From Colius striatus (lineage: Eukaryota; Chordata; Aves; Coliiformes; Coliidae), in contig NC_084764.1 of NCBI RefSeq assembly GCF_028858725.1, forward strand, positions 20,635,501 to 20,699,500: a stretch of 64,000 nucleotides of DNA. The letters are read 5' to 3'. Shown one piece after another: positions 36,060 to 47,897 of the stretch. Numbering within the stretch: the first letter of the stretch is position 1; each line of letters begins with the position of its first letter. The notes beneath the pieces are model-generated. The model was given only the letters and a program-made list of their open reading frames with translations, had not been told where the DNA came from and ran no database searches. A program made the position numbers and the translations under genes.

Positions 36060-38770
36060 CCCGCCTTCATGTGGCAAGGTTGGGAGGCGTGCAGGGGCCC
36101 CAGTGACCCCGCTGGCAGCACCTCCCCGTTGGGTGACCTCTTGGCGGTGCTGCCCAGATACTCAGGGCCCAGCCCCGCGGCAGCAACGCACACTGGGCCC
36201 CCGAGCAGCCCACGCGGGACTCACTCTGTACCCAGGGGGGGAAAAAAAACAAAGAGGAGACACAAAGCAGGACACTCTACTCGGATGCTACTACAGACGG
36301 CCCAGGTGTTTCGTCGATTGAAGCCGATGTGGAGCCTGGCAAAGCCGGTCTCCAAGCTGAACGGGACCCTCTCCGGGGTGCCTGCCGGGATGCTCGCCGG
36401 CCGAGCCGGCCGCTCCGCGCCGAGCGGAGAGAGAGGGGAGGGGAGTGGGTTGCGCAAAGTCGCAGCGCCTCCTGTTGTCCAGCTGCCTCTCGGGCTCAGC
36501 TCCGTCTTGCTAAGGTTGCTCCCAGAGATGAGAGAGCAGTCAGACTTCTGGCTGCAATCTTCGTAGAGACCCCGTCGGCTCAGTATACTAATCAGCAAGC
36601 CCGAGGCAGAGTCAGCCGCTGCTGGAAATTCCCTTCAGGCCGGGTTTCTGTGTGCTGTTGCCCGACAGGATAAAAGCCTTCCTCGTGTGAAGAAGGCCAT
36701 GAGGGCTCTGCCCATGGCTACAGGGAAAAGAGAGTATCTCAGTAATTGCACTTGCCCTGCTCTTGAGCCTCCGTGAAACCCTGTGAGGGATGCTTCGAGA
36801 GTCCAGCGCGATTTGTCCGTACACTTTGCAGCAGCCTCGGTGGGAAGGGCAGGACTCTTCCAAGCTGGAGGACGCGCTATAGCAGCCAGGAGCTCTCCAA
36901 ACGCGTTTGACTGCTTACGCGTTTTCTACAGTTCAGGCTGGTAGCCCTGGCCCAGTTTACACAGAGCATTTCCCCAGCTCTCGTTAAAGCAGGGCCAGTT
37001 TCTAAGCAAGCTGTATGCTGGCTTCTTCTTCTTCGTTTATTTTATTAATTTTTTTTAGGGGGAGCTGTCTGTATAGCCCGGAGGAAAGCGCGGGGTGAGG
37101 TGAGCTGTATTTTCCCCGCCTAAACGGGAGCAGAGTATCAGCTCCTGGCTTCACCGGTGCATGCTGCCAAGGAGGGAAACAGAACAACTGACCTAAAAGA
37201 ACAAAGTACGTGTGTGTGGTTTGGGGACGTATATGGAGCGTGGGGACGACAGAGCTGTCAGTGAGAGCCAGGCTCCGCAAAGATCACTCAGCATGCGGCC
37301 GCTTTTTGGGAAGCGCATAGCTTCAGGGTCCCAGCGGTCTGGCCGGGCCAAGGGGTCTCTCCCGTGGGAAGGGACCTCTGGCAGTGCCACAGAGACCAGA
37401 GCCGGCACCGTCGCGACGCTGCCTACGCAGGGAGCCGCTGCGGCCCGGGAGCCTGTCGGTGCCCCTTGCGCGGCGCTGCTCGGGAGCGCCGCCCGCAGGT
37501 GCTGTCACACCCGTGGGGTGGGCGGCAGTAGGAATCGTCGAGGGCTTTAATTTTAACGTTGAAGCGCTTATTTTACTTTACTCCAGCTACTTTTCTCTAG
37601 GCAAAGCTATAGCCTGCCGGCCACTCTTTCAGTTTAACTTTTGCAGGGTGTTATTTGATTTTACTCAAACGCCATTGTCTCCTGTCTGAGAAGCCCCGAC
37701 AGTGTTTCTAAGGGGCAGATGTCTACCTCGGGAAACAGCTGTCACGTCATCTTCGCATGGGGATACTTCCCCTAATCCTCACTGTACAGCCCTCATTTAT
37801 TCTTTCCGGATCTCTCTTGCATGGGGTCACTGGTAATCCGGCTTTCCAGGTGGGCCCCACCCTACCCAGCGGATCTCCTCATACTCCGTGGGACTCCTTA
37901 ACCTCTCTCCCTCTCTCCCTGTCCATACTTACCGACCCTTCCTGACACTGGGAAATCCCTATTTCCATACGTTTCCAGCCCGAAATTCTCCCCTATCCCA
38001 ACAGGCAAGCAGTAATTGTGTGGGAACCTGCCCCTGCCCAGAGCACGGTGGTCCCGGGTCGCTGCCGGAGCCAGAGTCGGTGGCTGCTCGGAGCAGCCCT
38101 CGCTCCGGAGGGAGCCCACGAAGGCCATTGCGGAGGACGTTGTTTCCCTCCCTCACACAGGCAGACACGCTCCGGCTCTGCACTGATGCCGCTGAGCCCT
38201 CATTGAGGAAAGTCGGCCGGGATTCCCCTCGACCGGCCCGGGCCCTAGTTACCCGGAGCATCCCCCGGTGGGGCAGTCGCTCCCGTGCTCCCTGCTGCCG
38301 GAGTTTACCAGTCGGTGCGGTGATATAAGGTGCCGTTTACCTCCTTCTCGAGGAGCGCACGCTAAGGGTGCAGTACTTGCTTCGGAGCCTTTTCTTGTCT
38401 CCGACCGTCACGAGCAAGAGACCCCCTTCCTCCGACCTACCCGAGGTAGGAAGCGCACACTGGCCTTTCTTTCTGCACCGCGTCCTCACCAGGACCCGTG
38501 GTCTGAATACTTCTCGCCTGTCTAGGTGTGCCGTCTCGCTACCTCGTCCTCGTCAGGGCGGGCCGGGGACATGCAACCTCCACCCGCCGGACGCTGCAGT
38601 TTGCCACCCTGTCAGCCGCCCTGCCGGGCGGGAGTGCAGCGGAGGGCCACCCCTCCGCAAGCCCAGACTCTTCGGGACCGGCCCGCGGGACGGCAGCCCG
38701 CGCTCCCCGGACAGTGGGTTTACCGGACTCCCATGGGTTAAGCTTAGGGAGAGCCTTTCGCGGGTGCTGT
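36060..38770. promoter_or_regulatory. CpG-island cluster upstream of FOXA1
   Basis: CpG-rich blocks lie at about 36,080-36,480, 37,290-37,540 and 38,000-38,760. TATA-like words GGATAAAAG (near 36,668) and GATATAAGG (near 38,323) lie inside or beside them. Frames are open on both strands through composition. Alternative FOXA1 5' exons or a divergent non-coding RNA could start here, but no splice signal decides it. Confidence 0.45.
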
Positions 38771-41700
38771 ACAAGGCTCCGAGGAAATTCTGTTGCAGCA
38801 GGGATTTTTATTTTTTTTTTACTTTATTTTATTTTTAGTATTTTTCTTAAATTTCTTTGCAATACATCATATTTCATTTTTCTAGAGATCATTGTGCATG
38901 TAGTGCCTTGAGCGACACTGCTGACAAAAAAAAATACCTATTCCCAAACACTCATGTATCAGATCAATTAAAGGAGAAAGAAGCACAAATAACGAAATTA
39001 CAAATAAGTTAATACCCGATGATTGAGGAGATGAGAGTAAAGAAGCCTCTGCTCTCTTGTTTACCCTTTCTTTATTGTAACAAAATGTTCTTAACTAGGT
39101 AAATCATGACCCATTGTATACAATCACTTTATTTTTGCTAATAGACGTGTGTATGCTGTTGGGGAACTCCAGCTGGCAGGATGCCCAAGCTGCAGAGTCT
39201 GATCGGTCAAGTGTGTTTCACTTACTTTATGTAAAAATAAATGCACTTCGTACTTCTCAATTGATTCAAGAGCAGTCATGTACGTATTTATTTCAATCTC
39301 TGAGTGCTTTACTTGTTCTGAATTACTGACACATAAATGGAAATGTTTGATTCGTGTTTCAATTAATGTGTCAATTATGCAAGTCATTACTTTTTTTTGG
39401 AAAGCGTTATTTTGTTTGTTTTATTTTAAAGAGTGTTCTTTTTTAAAGCAGTTGCAGTGCTATGACATGAAAGGAATCATATCAGAAGAGATGGGCATTT
39501 AATTACGCACAGAGATAGACACATACATACCAATGGCACCCACTTTGAAGAATCTCAGTCAAATTGCAAAAAAAAAATAATTTCAGGACATATAGAGATT
39601 TTTCTGTCTCACATATAAAGAAGCAAGAAAGCAAAATGAGACAGTGCAGTTAATCCAAATGGACTGGTATAAGAAACAAAGATGGGTAGGAGACAATTTT
39701 GCAGGAATTCTGTAATTACTTTTTTGTTCCCCAAGTGACTTACCAGACCAAAGTCCTCCTTTCACCTCCCACCCCAAAAATACCTGCTGCTTGAACAAAA
39801 GGTACTCTCATTTTCCATGAGTCTTGCTTCTTCAAAATCTACAGTGAGTTTCCGTGAGAACATCGTTTTTACTGATGTAAATGAAATGTCATAGTATTGG
39901 ACAATAGATGAAGAGCACTTTGTAATACTCATGTCAATATAACACTCCAGTTCTTCAAACTGACCTTTTTATGCAGAAAGTGGATTTTGTATGGTGTTTT
40001 GGATTTTGAGTGACGGAGAGTGGAGGAATGCTACCCTTCTTTCACTGTATAGCACCATATTCTAAAATTGTTTGCTCTGTTCTCCTTTACTTGTAAAGAA
40101 CTATTTATTTCCCTGCCTCTGCTTCTACAGTGGTTTTACAGAAAAGCATTGAAAGATTCCATTATCCATCACAAATGCCTTTCTTGTCTGAGGAATCAAA
40201 TGCACCAAGTCAAGGCTGCCTTATTTAAACTCCTAACCAGGAAGCAGTTCTCCAGCTTTCCCCTGCTTTCTGTTTCTAGAGTATAAATGAATTCAGGCTG
40301 CAATAACTGCACATTTCCTTGAATTGTATTAACATGGTCAGCCAGCAATAGTGGGATATGTGGCAGCATTATCACACATGTACAGAAACATTTTGGCCAT
40401 TTACTCTACCAGGGCCCGCGGGCTAACCCGAATGTAGCAAATATGATGTTTGCCCTGGAAAAAGATGCCCAGAGGCCCTATGTAACATGTCCTGTAGTTT
40501 TGCATCGAAATGCAAGAATGTGAATTTCAAATGATAACTCCCTAAAATCATAAGCAAGACACATAAAGTAAGACAGTCAGTTAGGGTCTATAGGAAAGCA
40601 GAGGCAGGCCTGGATTTGGTAGCATTTTAGGACTCCTCAGGGGCAGCAGCTGCACCTAATTTTGGAGAATGGCTGGTGCTCCCAGCATCTGGCCTAAGTT
40701 TCTGCTGCTGCTTCAAGTATTTCAAGAGTGAATTTCCCTGCTGAACAGTTTTAAGGGAATAACACCAGGATGGTCGCTTAGCCCACCATGTGCCTTCCCT
40801 TCTGTTGAGATGTGAGCTCAGTTTCCTGTATAGTTACTGGTGAGACAAGGAAGAGTCAGTTTTAATTAATTCCTTCTCTGTTCCTCCATAGCCAACAAGA
40901 CAGCTGCCTAAGTATTTCTGCAGTGCATATAGTTTCAGATTTACTTCTTTCCAGGTAATGACCTAAGGTGGGATGGCTGGGAGGGAACCCAACATCCGAC
41001 TTTTCCTTCAGTTCCTCAAAAAGAGAAATTCTCTCTTCCATCTCAACAATTTCATAGGACATCAAGTGGCCTTCTTATTACCCATTGAACAAACAGTCCT
41101 TTTCCCCTTTTCAGGATCAATATCTAGTTATATTCACTTCATCATTCATCCTGTACCAGAAATCCTTTAAATCTTTTTTAACATTACCTTTAGAGGTAGT
41201 TGGAACTACCTATAAAGCCTCTGCAGACATCCCTCTTCACCCTTTGCAGCAAATTTCCTTTTGCTGAAGAAACTGATCTGATCCAAAGATTTTTCTTGTG
41301 ATTAAATTAGATTTCTATGTCCCCCAATACTGATTCTTCAGCTGTGAAACCCATGAGATCTACAAACAAACACATACATATTTACATCTATATATCTACA
41401 GTCAATCTCTTGTCCTAAGAGAACAGAAGAGTTGGATTGAAATAGCCAACTGGAAAATCTGCCATATTAACTGAAAGATGATGGAGAATGGAGATAATAT
41501 GATCAACTTTTAAAACTAAAGTAAGTAAAGGGCTGAGCCCAGCAAAGACTTTGGCAAGTGTTTAGTTGTAATTTCTCCATTTATTGCTTACAGCCTTCTT
41601 CAAAGTCAGGAGTGCCTCTGACCTTGTGGCTATAATAAAGACTATGTGTGATGGGCTTCTAGAAGTAACCCATGTAATTTCTCTTGGGCTACATAATAAA

Positions 41701-44700
41701 AAGGCAAACACCTGGAAATGTTACAGTCATGTCATACTGAAAAATAAATCTGGAATTGATGATCTCTCAAAATGCCCAAATAATTTTCTCATTATAAGCA
41801 CAGTTTTAAGTAAAAGAACTTCACCCCTCTTTTTTTTTTTTTTTTTTTTTTTGGTTTACTTTGAATTATATAGGAAAGACCATTATTTAAATAATGTTTT
41901 TCAATTGGTAGAGGGAATAAAAAAGCCAAGACCAAAATCATAGGAGAAAGAAAAATTTTAACTATTTCTTGCTGGCATAGTATTGGCAAACACAGATATC
42001 TCACAATCATAATGGAGATTAGTTGAGCTGGGTGTGCATATTTGTTATGGATCAAAGATAGGATATAGTGATTAGAAGAATGACAATACTTTCCACACTC
42101 ACAAAGGGACTGAATGTGTGATTTATAATACTAATTCCACAAAACCTTTCTATGGTTGCTTACTGCACAAGGGATTCAACACGGATTGATCACTGGGGGG
42201 GGAAAAAAAAAAGGTATTTCCTTCAGTTTAGCTGGATCAAACTCTCCCAACTAACCAAAAATCTTTTTGGTATTGACACTGTGATTTAAGAGTTTATTTC
42301 CTCCCCAGCCTGTTTACTCCACTCTTCTGCTGTAGATTAGCACCTCCACTCAGCAAAGTTTGCGTGCAACATTCCCAGTGGCCATATCTCACAGTTTAGT
42401 ATTTTAGCTTATAATTAATTGCTTTTCTCTGAGTATTTATGGACATTTTATATATATATGTAACAGAAATATTAAGACAAAGGTACTGATATCCTGAAAG
42501 AGCAAAAAGTAGCCTGTAGCCTGAGAATACATACATCTTATGTTCCATTTTCTAGCTAGCAGAAGTACAGGCTCAGTTATGAAACTGTGCTGTTTTTACT
42601 GGAGGACTTTGGAAAATCATTCAAACTCCCTTTGTTCTAAATCACAATCTCTAAAATGGGATAAAGCTACTTGGGTATCATGGTGGATCTGTGTTTGTAA
42701 ATACGCTGTTATCCTTGCTACAACTATTGCATTGGTAAATAGTTTTGAGCAAGTGTACTGCCATTTTGAAGCACACTAGACTAGTGCTTTGGCCACAGCA
42801 CACTGAAAGGGAGGGAGCAGCACCCCCCAGTAAGGCTGGGGGGCCTTTGAACTACTTCACGTGAAACAAGTTCCACAGACAGCTGGAAAAGGATACTAAG
42901 ATGAGGCTGAGCATCTAGTGACAAACTAGATATAAGCCACAGAAGAATTTGTAATGTAGTTATGAACTTGCTTTGTTTTTTTCTGTCAAATGATTGCTAT
43001 TCAGCTTTCCAAAGTCTTTTTCTGGCATTTTCTGGAGAGCCCAAGTCAGGCTGTACATATTTCATATGCAGCATGCTGTCCTGATTCCTGATTGCCAAGA
43101 TGAAGGTGACACTTGGAAGTAGTCTTAATTCCTTCTGACTGTGCTCCAGTTTTCTCCTAAAGCCTGTGGGTCACTTATGTGCATCTCAGTTTCATTTAAG
43201 CATGAACTTGGATCATGGCAATGATGTGTATTGTGGGTGGGACTTCCTACATGGCATGGACTCAACCAATTTAGGAGAAAGGAAATCACATTTCTTACTT
43301 CCTCCAACTAATTGAACAATTTTTAAGTCACTTTTTTTTTTTCCTAAAAAGAAAAAACGTTCCTTGTAACATTAATAGACTAATACCATAGATGATACAA
43401 TTTACGTGATATTAGAAAGCTTAGTGATCTGGTGAGGTTTAATTAAGAAAAATAATAATGTGTACCCAGGTACAAGATTTTCCAAATCTAGATCCATTTG
43501 CTAGGGATAAGAACTTGTCTACTGATTAAATTTTGGACTTTGCAAGTTACAGAGACTTAGCTTAACCTGTTGAACTAAATACTTAATGTTAAAAAAAACC
43601 CATTGTCAGGCTTCAAGTACCACTGTTATCATTAAGAGAGTTGCACTTGCTAATTACACCTGGGGAAAGGGGGAAAAGCATTCCCTGTTTGCCTATGTAT
43701 CAGAGACAAGAATCTCTGCAGCTGTCATCTCTGGAAATTGAGCTGAGGATCTAGAGGATATACTGGCAACACTTACTCCTGGAATGACTGTTAAGCAATG
43801 TGAGTGGCTTAGTAGGTGAAAAATATAGCATTTGGGATTTTACTTGACACCAGCTCCCCTAGAGTGCTTACTCCCTTTGCTTACAAGACCTAGAGTCTGA
43901 GTGCTGTAAACTAAGAAACATTTATGAACCTTGAACCTTTCTTGCAGCCTAACTACATTACTTAGGACTAGCCCTAGTGCAAGAAGAGCTGACAGACAAC
44001 AGATATAGTAAGATAACACAGCATACTCATTTTCCATTTTACCACAAATATTAACCTAAAGAGAAAACCCATGTCTAAGAATTTTTCCATCTTCCTAAAA
44101 TTGGATGCAAATGCTTCCTACCATTCAGCAGCTTTTTACTTGAACTTCCTGATGCAAATACCTCTTCACATGCAGGGTCTTTTCTTCCACATCCCACTGT
44201 GACTCCTGCAGAGAGGAACTGTTCTAGGTAAATGAAATTGTTGAGGCTTTATTTACCGTTTAACCAGTTTGAAATGGATCTGTTCTCTAGGCTTACAACT
44301 GCATTAGACTGATAATAGGATTCACCTTCAATGAGGCAGTTGAACATTCCTGTTCTAAACTGCTTTAACTGCATGGACAGCTAACAGCATCTCTCAACAC
44401 AGACCAACTACTTCATATTCTACCATCTGCTCCTCCAGTTACTCTGTGATTCCTGATAGAGCAAAGAGGAAGCAAATCATATACAAAACAGATAGGTTTC
44501 ATAGAGTACATTACAGGGCTTTAATTAGTTATCTTGCTATCAGAAGAAAAAAAAAAGCTATTAATTGGGGTACAATGAGATTGGCTAATGAGTTTTTAAT
44601 CTTCAACAAGTTTTTAGTTTTATTGGCAAGCTAAAAGTTGACTGTCTATCTCAGTGTAAGAATTGTTTTCAAGAAGTAAACTGGCTACCCTCTTGAACTC

Positions 44701-45859
44701 CAGGAATACAATTAGGTAGGGAAAAAAGAGCTACAAAGCTGTAGCTGAAAGCTACAAAGAAAGGAAGGGATAATAGAAGACATTTGCCTGTTAAATCAGT
44801 GGAGTCTTTCAATCTGTTGAGTGACATATTTTAATCAGTTTGTCCCTACAGTTCCTTATCACAAGGGTGTTTGGGAACCAAAACTGAAGAAAAAAACCCC
44901 GAAACTTTGTTTTTGCCCATCATAAGAGACGTAAGTGGATTACAAACATAATTTTGTGAACTATTGCAGCCCAGAGAGTTAAGGAAATTCCAGTGCTTTG
45001 AGTTCAGATTATATGTGGGAAACTCTTCACCCTGCCCTTACTACTACAAGATGCTTTGTTTTGCCTGTGGTCTAGACTGCCAGACTTCTTGGGAACCTGA
45101 TCAATGTGACCTTGTAGGTTTGTGGCATAGTTATGACCATTGTGGTAGATTTGCTTTGACTTTTCACATTTTTGTTTAATTTACATGTTAATTTTTAATT
45201 TATTTTATGAAGTTTTATGATTTTTGGCACATATTATCCTACTTATATACATTGGACACTGAAGTGGTCATATATTTTTCAGTCCACTTCTTACTTCATG
45301 CATGAAAAGAACTACTGTTAAAATTTAACTTTCACCAGACAGGTGTCCAATATATTTGATATCTCTGCTCTCTGAAAGACAAGCTAGTAAAACTATAAGA
45401 GACTGGTCTGGGATTTCAGGATTCCTCTAAGGGAACTGGTTTCAGACGTTTTGCTCACGTTAGTACTACAAAGCTGGTTGGTTTATGGAGCCTGAGATGG
45501 AGTCTGTTCTGTTGCAGATAATCCCTAGGCTTGTAAATACAATTTTGATGACAGAAACTTTATTGATGATGATAAACGATTGGCAGCTGAGCTGGGCTTT
45601 CATCTCCTATCCGACTCTCTGATGATTAGGAAACTTAATTTGACAGGAAAAATGCATCTGCCATTGTGTTTGGGAAACGGCAGCATTGCACGCTACACAA
45701 TTCCGCAGCAATGCCCTTTGTGTGTTCGCTTTTCGGGGCAAAAGAACACGTGAGTTACCATCAGTAGAGTCGCTATATGTAGAAGACAAAGGAGGATAAA
45801 AAGATACAAACAACCTCGCCCACACCGTGCCCTTCATCAGCCTGTGGTTCGGGCGGAAC
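38771..45859. other. AT-rich intergenic region between FOXA1 and TTC6-like gene
   Basis: No gene. Possible conserved non-coding blocks are at 39,270-39,400 (AATTAATGTGTCAATTATG, ATGCAAGTCATTA) and 40,290-40,520 (containing the palindrome GCCCGCGGGC and TAGCAAATATGATGTTTGCC). A poly-T tract lies at 41,831-41,852 and a G8-A10 run near 42,196-42,213. Confidence 0.5.
41831..41852. repeat. Poly-T tract
   Basis: A run of about 22 T residues in intergenic AT-rich DNA. No retroposed gene body was recognised next to it. Confidence 0.85.
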
Positions 45860-46307
45860 ATATTTAATGACGTCTCGGAATGACGCTAAAACTTGTGGAC
45901 CTTCATGTGTTCACTCAAGGGAGCGAATTCGCCGCAGCCCCGCAGCGCGCGTCAAACGCTTCCTCCCGTCCCCGCCTGCCGCGGCCGGGCCCTCCCCGCC
46001 GGCAGGGGGCGCTCGCCAGGGCCGGCGGCGGGCGCTGCCCGGCCACTCCCAGCCGGAGCCTCGTTGCCTGGTTACGGAGCGCGTCCCTTCCCCGCCCACC
46101 TGCTCCGGCGGCGGCGGCTCCCGCTCCAGCTGCGGTTGCTCCTGCACCCCCGGGCCCGGTTCCTTTTCGTGCCCGGGGCCACCAGGGCCGTGCGGGGCGA
46201 GGCGGGTGGCTCTCCCGCGCGGGGCCTGTGTCGGTGCACGGCAGGCCGCTGCCCTGTCTCGTGCCTGTGCCGCCGGCGCCCGGCTGCGGGCCCCGCCACG
46301 CTGTGAG
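45860..46307 (+). promoter_or_regulatory. CpG-island promoter and 5' exon of the TTC6-like gene
   Basis: A sharp CpG island (about 45,870-46,320) rises out of AT-rich sequence. It contains a CRE-like TGACGTCT at 45,868-45,875 and a symmetric RFX X-box, GTTGCC-T-GGTTAC, at 46,063-46,075. A plausible non-coding first exon ends at 46,307 (CTGTGAG then GTACCT). The next exon starts at 46,705 after GAATTTACAG. The long open frames in the island are compositional. The transcription start itself was not located. Confidence 0.65.
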
Positions 46308-46704
46308 GTACCTGTCAGAGGGGAGGGAGGCCCCTGTGCTGGCTCGAGGGGAGAAGCGGTTCTTGGAGGGGCCGGAGGTCACAGCTGTTTGTAGGTGGAA
46401 AGCTTTTAGTTGGTTACTTGGAGAGAGCGTTCGGCTTTATAATTTTTTTTTTTTTTTTTTTTAATATTGCCGCCCCCTTGTGAGTTTCTGCTCGGCTCCC
46501 AGTTTATGCTCCCCAAGACAGACACCGTTCTGTTGTTTTCTCAGGTAAAAATGCTGATAGCCATTGCTGGTGGTTAATCATACAGATTCAGAGCAGTTTT
46601 GTTAAACTCGGTGTACCCCTTTAGCAAAATGAAGCACTCATTGTAAGACTAGGTTCTGTGTTGGCATGTTAAACACAAAAGCTCTTTTCTGTTTGAATTT
46701 ACAG
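46308..46704 (+). other. TTC6: TTC6-like 5'UTR intron
   Basis: A short inferred intron between the CpG-island exon and the first coding exon. It contains a T22 run near 46,441-46,462 and no coding signal. Confidence 0.45.
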
Positions 46705-47045
46705 GCTGCATACAGTAGAAGAAAATTGCTGGAAAACATGAACACTTTGGACTGAGTTTTGTGAAAGAGCTGAATATTAAGGAACAAGAGACCATATGCA
46801 GGGAACCTCAGTGGGACAGTGTGAAGATCAAACAAGCACTAGTTAGTGCTCCTAGAAACAGGAGCGTTTAGCCATTATTGAAAGATTTAACACCAGATCA
46901 ATTGCATCAGTTAAGAACATTATCCTCTCCAGAGGTCGAAGAGTCCACATAAGCCTGTCATGAATATAAATAAAAATATCCCTAATTAATTCATCGCATG
47001 CTCTGAAGTTCACAGAAAGAAAAGATATCTTCTGATGTAAGAGAC
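46705..47045 (+). other. TTC6: 5'UTR part of the TTC6-like first coding exon
   Basis: This follows an acceptor, GTTTGAATTTACAG, that ends at 46,704. It runs to the ATG at 47,046, and an in-frame TGA at 47,004-47,006 shows that the coding frame cannot extend further upstream. Several short upstream AUGs are present, so translation may be weak or rely on leaky scanning. The splice from the CpG-island exon (46,307 to 46,705) is inferred. Confidence 0.55.
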
Positions 47046-47855
47046 ATGAAAAAACAAACTCCCAATCTCAGGGTGGTGACTCAAAGAAGTAAAGCTGTAG
47101 TAGAAGACAGTGCTGGCAAAAACCATAGAAATTACTCTGAAAAAGTTAACAGAGAAAATGCTACTTGTGGTTATGAAAGTACAGCTGTAAAACTACCAGT
47201 AATACCAGCATTTGTAGGTACCACTAAAAAAATTGTAATGGTCAAGCATTCAACACCACCTCAGAAGTCAAGTTACTGCAGGTCCAATTCTCAAGTTAAT
47301 AGTTCCCCTATGTCATTAGAAAAGACAAAAGCTGTTAACAAAGTAAAAGATAGACTGCATAAGCTACAGGTGGATCCCCAGAATTTAAAAAGAGATAGAA
47401 CTCAAGAAACTGATACTGTGATTAAAGGTAATGATGAATTTAGCTCTACAGATTCTGATACAAGTAAAAACATTTCAAGAAAGGGAAGTGTAGCCAGGGA
47501 AAGCTGTAAAAAGAGAAGCAGAGTAATTTCAAAAGCAAAGCAACAAGAGTTAGATGTTGAATCAGGAAGAGTGCTGAGAAAAGGAAGCAAGCAGCCGAGT
47601 GTGAGGTCTGCTCAAGAACAGTTGGAAGAGGCAAGAGATGTGACTAGACCAAACACTTCAAAGGTATACGAGAACTTCCAGCAGAGCGAACCTGAAGAGC
47701 CTGCTTCCACACCAGCATTGCCTGTGAAAGTGGTTGCAAGGTCTATTGATGAAATAATTGCTTCCCTGCAGACTACTTCTCCATCTCCCTCAGACCAAAT
47801 GATCAAAGAGCTCCTGGAGAGTGCTCTTGGCCAGAACTACAACATAAAAATGGAA
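47046..47855 (+). CDS. TTC6: TTC6-like protein, coding exon A (N-terminal 270 residues)
   Basis: The open frame begins MKKQTPNLRVVTQ and is Lys/Ser-rich and probably disordered. Near residues 226-270 it carries a more structured block with ARSIDEIIASLQ and IKELLESALGQNYNI. The gene is called tetratricopeptide repeat domain 6 because of its position next to FOXA1, its plus orientation, and its long TPR-less N-terminus followed by many short exons; TPR repeats would lie beyond the window. The start is the first AUG after an in-frame stop. The frame stays open to a TAA at 47,897, and three donors are possible: after 47,855 (phase 0, fits the next exon), 47,859 (phase 1) and 47,893 (phase 2). The molecular function of TTC6 is poorly known. 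The identity rests mainly on synteny. Confidence 0.78.
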
Positions 47856-47897
47856 GTAGGTGAACCAGAACAAGAGCAATATTTTTCTCTTGGGTAA

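Noticed and set aside
45867-46464. 175- and 194-residue frames in the TTC6-like promoter island
   Set aside because: Three overlapping frames are open on the same strand and others on the reverse. The content is Pro/Ala/Arg-rich CpG-island translation, and one ends in poly-Phe from the T-run.
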